Shown here piece by piece: positions 4,833-7,890 of a stretch of DNA of 7,890 nt. Location: positions 1-7,890 of the forward strand of contig CALMWN010000319.1 of assembly GCA_937873555.1 (NCBI GenBank), written 5' to 3'. Under the pieces are notes generated by a model that was not told where the DNA came from, did not search any database, and was given only the letters and a program-made list of their open reading frames with translations. The stretch's first letter is position 1. Each line of letters opens with the position of its first letter. The position numbers and the translations under genes were made by a program. Source of the DNA: an uncultured Clostridia bacterium. GTDB lineage: Bacteria; Bacillota; Clostridia; Acetivibrionales; CALMWN01.

Positions 4833-4885
4833 CCCCACCACGCCGGTCAAGCCCAAGACAACTGTCTTGACCGGCATTGGAGGGG
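4833..4885. other. long intergenic inverted repeat between the GH42 gene and garR
   Basis: A perfect 10-bp GC-rich stem GCCGGTCAAG (4842-4851) with CTTGACCGGC (4866-4875) is extended outward by CCCC-A-CC pairing with GG-A-GGGG (4833-4839 with 4879-4885). The loop contains CAAGAC, which can instead pair with GTCTTG (4864-4869), giving an alternative small hairpin. No U-tract follows on the minus strand, so it is not a plain terminator. In the operon transcript it could stabilise or process the message and set different levels for the upstream GH42 and the downstream acid-sugar genes. Confidence 0.55.
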
Positions 4886-4932
4886 GATGTTGTTTTTAAT
4901 TCGGCAGAACTTCCATTTTATATACTGCTGAG

Positions 4933-6942
4933 TTATACCTGCTCAGATTTAAATACGGCAACAGCATACTGACTTAAGTGAAGTTCGTTGCCTCTCATAA
5001 ACTTTTCGCCTATTACCGCTTTCCAGCCAAGCGGCATGTTTAGAACAGCAGATTTGGGATTGTGGTTCAAAATGAAGATATAGTCTCCATCATTCCCTTT
5101 TCTACGCGCTGCTTCAACACCCTGGGGAGTCTGCATAATCGGCTTAATACCCCCATGGTTTACAGCATAGGAAACGAACTCCTTCATTACCTCGGGACCC
5201 AACTCTGTTGCTACATAATAAGCCATACCGTGCTTATATGTATTTTGTGTAATTGCCGGTGTATCCTTATAATAATCCTCTGTGTAGCAAGCTAAAGCAT
5301 CAGCACCGTCAAGGGTTATAATATCCGCCCACTTGCTTACCTTTTCCACCTTCTCATAGAGTTCAGATGCTGCCCAGCGGACACTCTGGTCTATATCTCT
5401 CAAACAGTCATACTCTGGAATTTTAATACCTACCAGTGGTGAAAAATCACCCGGGAGTATCTTTGATATCACTGCATTGTTCCAATCCTTAACTCCTGTA
5501 CGCATGGTCAGGACAAGGTGTCCACCTTCTGCCACATATTTCTCAAGCTTTGCAGTAAGATCAGGCTTTGTTAAAAACATCAACGGCGCTACTAATAACT
5601 TATACCTTGAAAATTCCTGCTCTTCAGATAACATATCGACCGGAATGTTTGCATCATAAAATGCTCTATAATACCCCAGCATATGGCTTATATATTCTAA
5701 CTCAAAATGGTGGGGCTGAATTTGAAATGCCCACTCCTGATCGTAACTGAATAAAATGCCAACTTCAGATTCTGGAAGCCCACCTTTAAAGTGATCCATA
5801 ACAGGGCCCAGCTCGTTGATAGTCTGTTTGATTTCTTCATAACGTCTTTCTGGAATTCCATGATGAGGAAGGATGCCATGCCAATATTCCTCGGTCCCGA
5901 ACAAGCATGACCTCCAACGGAAATACACGACCGTATCAGCACCATGGGCAACAGACTGATATGTCCAAAGTGCCAGTTGTCCAGGCCTTGGGGTAGAACT
6001 GATTGTCTCCCATCCTGCCGGCCCTGATTGCTGTTCCATAATCCAGAAGGGTTTTTGCTTCATTCCCCTCATTAAGTCAAGAATAGCGGCTAATCTGTAT
6101 GAAGGGGCAATCGCATCCCTATTTTTTCTAAAATGCATGGGATACTGATCATGGGATATAAAGTCCAGGTCTTTTGCCAAATTAAAATAATCGGTCTTGT
6201 CAAAAAACCCCATAAAATTATGTGTGATAAAATGATTAGGACATTCTCTTCTTATAATGTCCACCTGGTACTTCTGAAAATCTACAATCAAATCCGATGC
6301 AAACCTTTTCCAATCCAGCAACAGGCTGGGATTGTGGCCGTTAGGAGTAGGAAGGGGCATAGGAATCTGGTCAAACATGGAATAGGTCTGGCTCCAAAAT
6401 ATAGTCCCCCACGCTTCATTTAACTTTTCTATTGTTTCATATTTATTTTCCAGCCATTTATGGAAGGCGACACTGCATGAGTCACACATGCACAAACTCT
6501 GATGGCTGTTTCCAAATTCATTATCAATCTGCCAGCCTACAACATGCGGATTGTTGCTGTAATGCCTGGCCATTACAGTCACAAACCTTTTAATATGTTC
6601 TCTGTAGGTCGGATTCGACTGGCAATCGTGGTGGCGGCCTCCAAAACCCAGCCTTACACCATCACGGTTGACAGGCAAAATCTCCGGGTTCTTTTTGATA
6701 ATCCAGATAGGAGGAGTAGGGGTTGGAGTCCCCAATACCGTCTTAATTCCTTCCCGGCCTAAAATTTCTATGGCTTCATCCAGCCATGCGAAATCATAGC
6801 TTCCCTCACAAGGTTCCATCTTTGCCCATGCGAACTCTGCCATACGGACAACTTCTATACCCGCTTCCTTCATAAGTCCTGCGTCAATTGGCCACCTTTC
6901 TTTAGGCCAGTGTTCCGGATAATAATCAACGCCGAATTTCAT
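4933..6942 (-). CDS. GH42 beta-galactosidase, complete
   Basis: Cytoplasmic glycoside hydrolase of 669 residues, typical GH42 length. It has a catalytic TIM barrel (about 3-375), a GATase-like trimerisation domain (about 390-600) and a C-terminal beta domain (about 605-665). The start FGVDYYPEHWP is a family hallmark. Numbered from the ATG, Glu142 in WQIDNEFG is the acid/base and Glu303 in IMEQQSGP the nucleophile. Cys107 with Cys151, Cys153 and Cys156 (C-M-C-D-S-C) matches the zinc site of Thermus A4-type enzymes. No signal peptide is visible. It hydrolyses beta-D-galactosides, or alpha-L-arabinopyranosides in some relatives. The ATG at 6942 is chosen because AAGGAGG lies 9 nt away; a TTG at 6948 would leave only 3 nt. 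A second GH42 gene ends 91 bp upstream and garR starts 155 bp downstream, all on one strand. Confidence 0.95.
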   Translation of the reverse strand: MKFGVDYYPEHWPKERWPIDAGLMKEAGIEVVRMAEFAWAKMEPCEGSYDFAWLDEAIEILGREGIKTVLGTPTPTPPIWIIKKNPEILPVNRDGVRLGFGGRHHDCQSNPTYREHIKRFVTVMARHYSNNPHVVGWQIDNEFGNSHQSLCMCDSCSVAFHKWLENKYETIEKLNEAWGTIFWSQTYSMFDQIPMPLPTPNGHNPSLLLDWKRFASDLIVDFQKYQVDIIRRECPNHFITHNFMGFFDKTDYFNLAKDLDFISHDQYPMHFRKNRDAIAPSYRLAAILDLMRGMKQKPFWIMEQQSGPAGWETISSTPRPGQLALWTYQSVAHGADTVVYFRWRSCLFGTEEYWHGILPHHGIPERRYEEIKQTINELGPVMDHFKGGLPESEVGILFSYDQEWAFQIQPHHFELEYISHMLGYYRAFYDANIPVDMLSEEQEFSRYKLLVAPLMFLTKPDLTAKLEKYVAEGGHLVLTMRTGVKDWNNAVISKILPGDFSPLVGIKIPEYDCLRDIDQSVRWAASELYEKVEKVSKWADIITLDGADALACYTEDYYKDTPAITQNTYKHGMAYYVATELGPEVMKEFVSYAVNHGGIKPIMQTPQGVEAARRKGNDGDYIFILNHNPKSAVLNMPLGWKAVIGEKFMRGNELHLSQYAVAVFKSEQV

Positions 6943-6998
6943 CTGCAAAACCCTCCTTATTTATTTTCCACTTAGATGGAGAAAACAGCAAAATCGAT

Positions 6999-7026
6999 AT
7001 CCTATATAACCGCTATTTTCATTCAA
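6999..7026 (-). promoter_or_regulatory. candidate weak promoter ahead of the complete GH42 gene
   Basis: In the gap between the two GH42 genes the minus strand has TTGAAT (7021-7026), a 16-bp spacer and TAGGAT (6999-7004), each 4 of 6 to consensus. It would start transcription about 50 bp before the GH42 start codon. It may be chance; co-transcription from upstream is equally likely. Confidence 0.25.
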
Positions 7027-7033
7027 GTCCATA

Positions 7034-7844
7034 TTACTTTTCTTGTAAAACAAGCACTCCATATTTTTCAAGTGTAAACCCACCACTTAGGGTTTCGCCT
7101 GTGAGAAGGTTAATATGGGGCTTTTTAATGTTTATCATCTCATCGTTGTCGCTGTAGTTTAATACAAATAAGTACTTTGCATTATCCTTTTCTCTTATGG
7201 CTATTTCACAGCACTCCGGCAGTTCGATAATATCTTTGCAGGGGTCGGCAATACCAAGCATTCTTAGCATTTTGTCCGCCATTTTTGAGTCGAAGCCTGC
7301 TCCGAAGTAATAAGCCTTTCCCTCTCCGTATTTGTTGACGGTGAGCGCCGGTTTGCCGTCGTAGTAGTTGCCCTTGTATGTGGCAAGTATTTCAACGCTT
7401 TCACTTATGGGGCGGAGAATGTCGTTGAATACTATTGCATCAATTTCTTCATTGTCCCAAATTGCCTTTTGGTCAAAATCCTTGAAACACAATATAGAGT
7501 GGTCATTTATAGCTATACCGAATAAATCTTTTGCATAACAGGGCATTTCCATCATATAGCAGTGCCCATTTTCATCTTTATAACCTGAACGGGCTCCCAT
7601 TATCAGTGTCCCTCCATGGGCCACATATTCTTTCAGTATATCTGCTGTTTCCTTTGTGAGGATTGTGGCATGAGGATAGACTACCAGGTCATAATTTATG
7701 AAATCTTCAACCTTGGAGCTTTTTCTCATATATACGATGTCAAAAGGAGTATGACTGCGTTGTGCTGCATTAAACCATCCGACTTCACTTTTACCTCTGA
7801 GAGGACCATGCCAGATGTCGAATTCACCGTCCCATATATTATCA
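7034..7844 (-). CDS. second GH42 beta-galactosidase, 3' part only
   Basis: The last 269 codons of a gene whose 5' part lies beyond the contig end. The visible protein has the GH42 trimerisation domain, with Y-D-L-V-V-Y-P-H-A-T followed by a helix and YVAHGGTLIMGARSG. It parallels Y-K-L-L-V-A-P-L-M-F and YVAEGGHLVLTMRTG of the complete GH42 downstream. A C-terminal beta domain follows, with KYLFVLNYS and the final LTGE and KYGVLVL strands. The catalytic barrel is not seen, so activity and substrate cannot be judged. An apparent ATG at 7861 with the peptide MCIRD is translated from the sequencing adapter and is not part of the gene; true sequence begins at 7844. The two GH42 proteins are clearly diverged, so they are old paralogues with probably different substrates. 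Confidence 0.88.
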
Positions 7845-7890
7845 CTGTCTCTTATACACATCTGACGCTGCCGACGAAGAGGATAGTGTA
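7845..7890 (+). other. Nextera Read-1 (i5-side) sequencing adapter, artefact
   Basis: Library sequence in reverse complement: Tn5 mosaic end CTGTCTCTTATACACATCT (7845-7863), GACGCTGCCGACGA of the Read-1 primer (7864-7877), index AGAGGATA (7878-7885, the reverse complement of TATCCTCT, known as S503), and GTGTA of the P5 primer tail (7886-7890). Confidence 0.98.

Noticed and set aside
6946..6948. TTG start for the complete GH42 gene
   Set aside because: The AAGGAGG would be only 3 nt from this TTG but 9 nt from the ATG at 6942, which also matches the usual N-terminus of the family.
7844..7861. ATG at 7861 as the start of the right-hand GH42 gene
   Set aside because: The codons M-C-I-R-D are the Tn5 mosaic end of the Nextera adapter; the gene is simply cut by the contig end.
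1..7890. CRISPR array, insertion sequence with terminal repeats, or riboswitch
   Set aside because: No regularly spaced direct repeats, no transposase reading frame and no recognisable riboswitch core were seen on either strand.

Overview
The window is an assembled fragment of a low-to-moderate GC Gram-positive anaerobe, most probably a Clostridia-class Firmicute. Supporting signs are AAGGAGG-type ribosome binding sites, consensus sigma-A promoters, a CCA-encoding tRNA gene, a DUF4368-type serine recombinase remnant and a GH42 gene pair. Both ends are library artefact, not biology: bases 1-47 are a Nextera Read-2 adapter with an i7 index, and 7845-7890 are the Read-1 adapter with an i5 index. 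Natural sequence is therefore about 48-7844, and neither edge is a biological boundary.

Bases 48-2156 are an accessory, recombination-scarred region. On the minus strand lies a toxin-antitoxin operon of the HigBA type (toxin 413-772, antitoxin 126-410). Two AATAAC-N6-GTTATT inverted repeats lie upstream of it, one touching a TATAAT box. A second, better promoter (976-1004), an 18-bp palindrome and a possible 46-codon leader ORF lie further upstream. Next comes the 3' end of a large serine recombinase gene (1013-1318, minus). It is joined tail to tail with the 3' end of a different gene (1322-1504, plus) that resembles the DUF3320 C-terminus of large helicases. A small plus-strand gene (1613-1834) encodes a protein built from an 18-residue repeat. 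Then, on the minus strand, an intact tRNA-Thr(CGT) (1960-2031) has its own promoter and terminator. Just upstream of it is a second tRNA-Thr(CGT) cut off in its T-loop (2103-2156), which still keeps its own promoter.

Bases 2403-7844 form a minus-strand sugar and sugar-acid catabolic gene cluster. In transcription order it holds the 3' part of one GH42 beta-galactosidase gene (broken by the contig end), a complete second GH42 gene, a GarR/LtnD-type beta-hydroxyacid dehydrogenase, and a DUF1537 four-carbon acid sugar kinase. The GH42 enzymes would release galactose or arabinopyranose from plant oligosaccharides in the cytoplasm. The dehydrogenase and kinase are two of the three enzyme types known from tetronate (threonate or erythronate) catabolism; the expected aldolase/decarboxylase and the transporter are not in this window.

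The points most worth a second look are the broken tRNA-Thr beside a same-anticodon replacement with its own promoter, the doubly scarred recombinase/helicase junction, the double operator of the toxin-antitoxin operon, and the unfamiliar 18-residue repeat protein.
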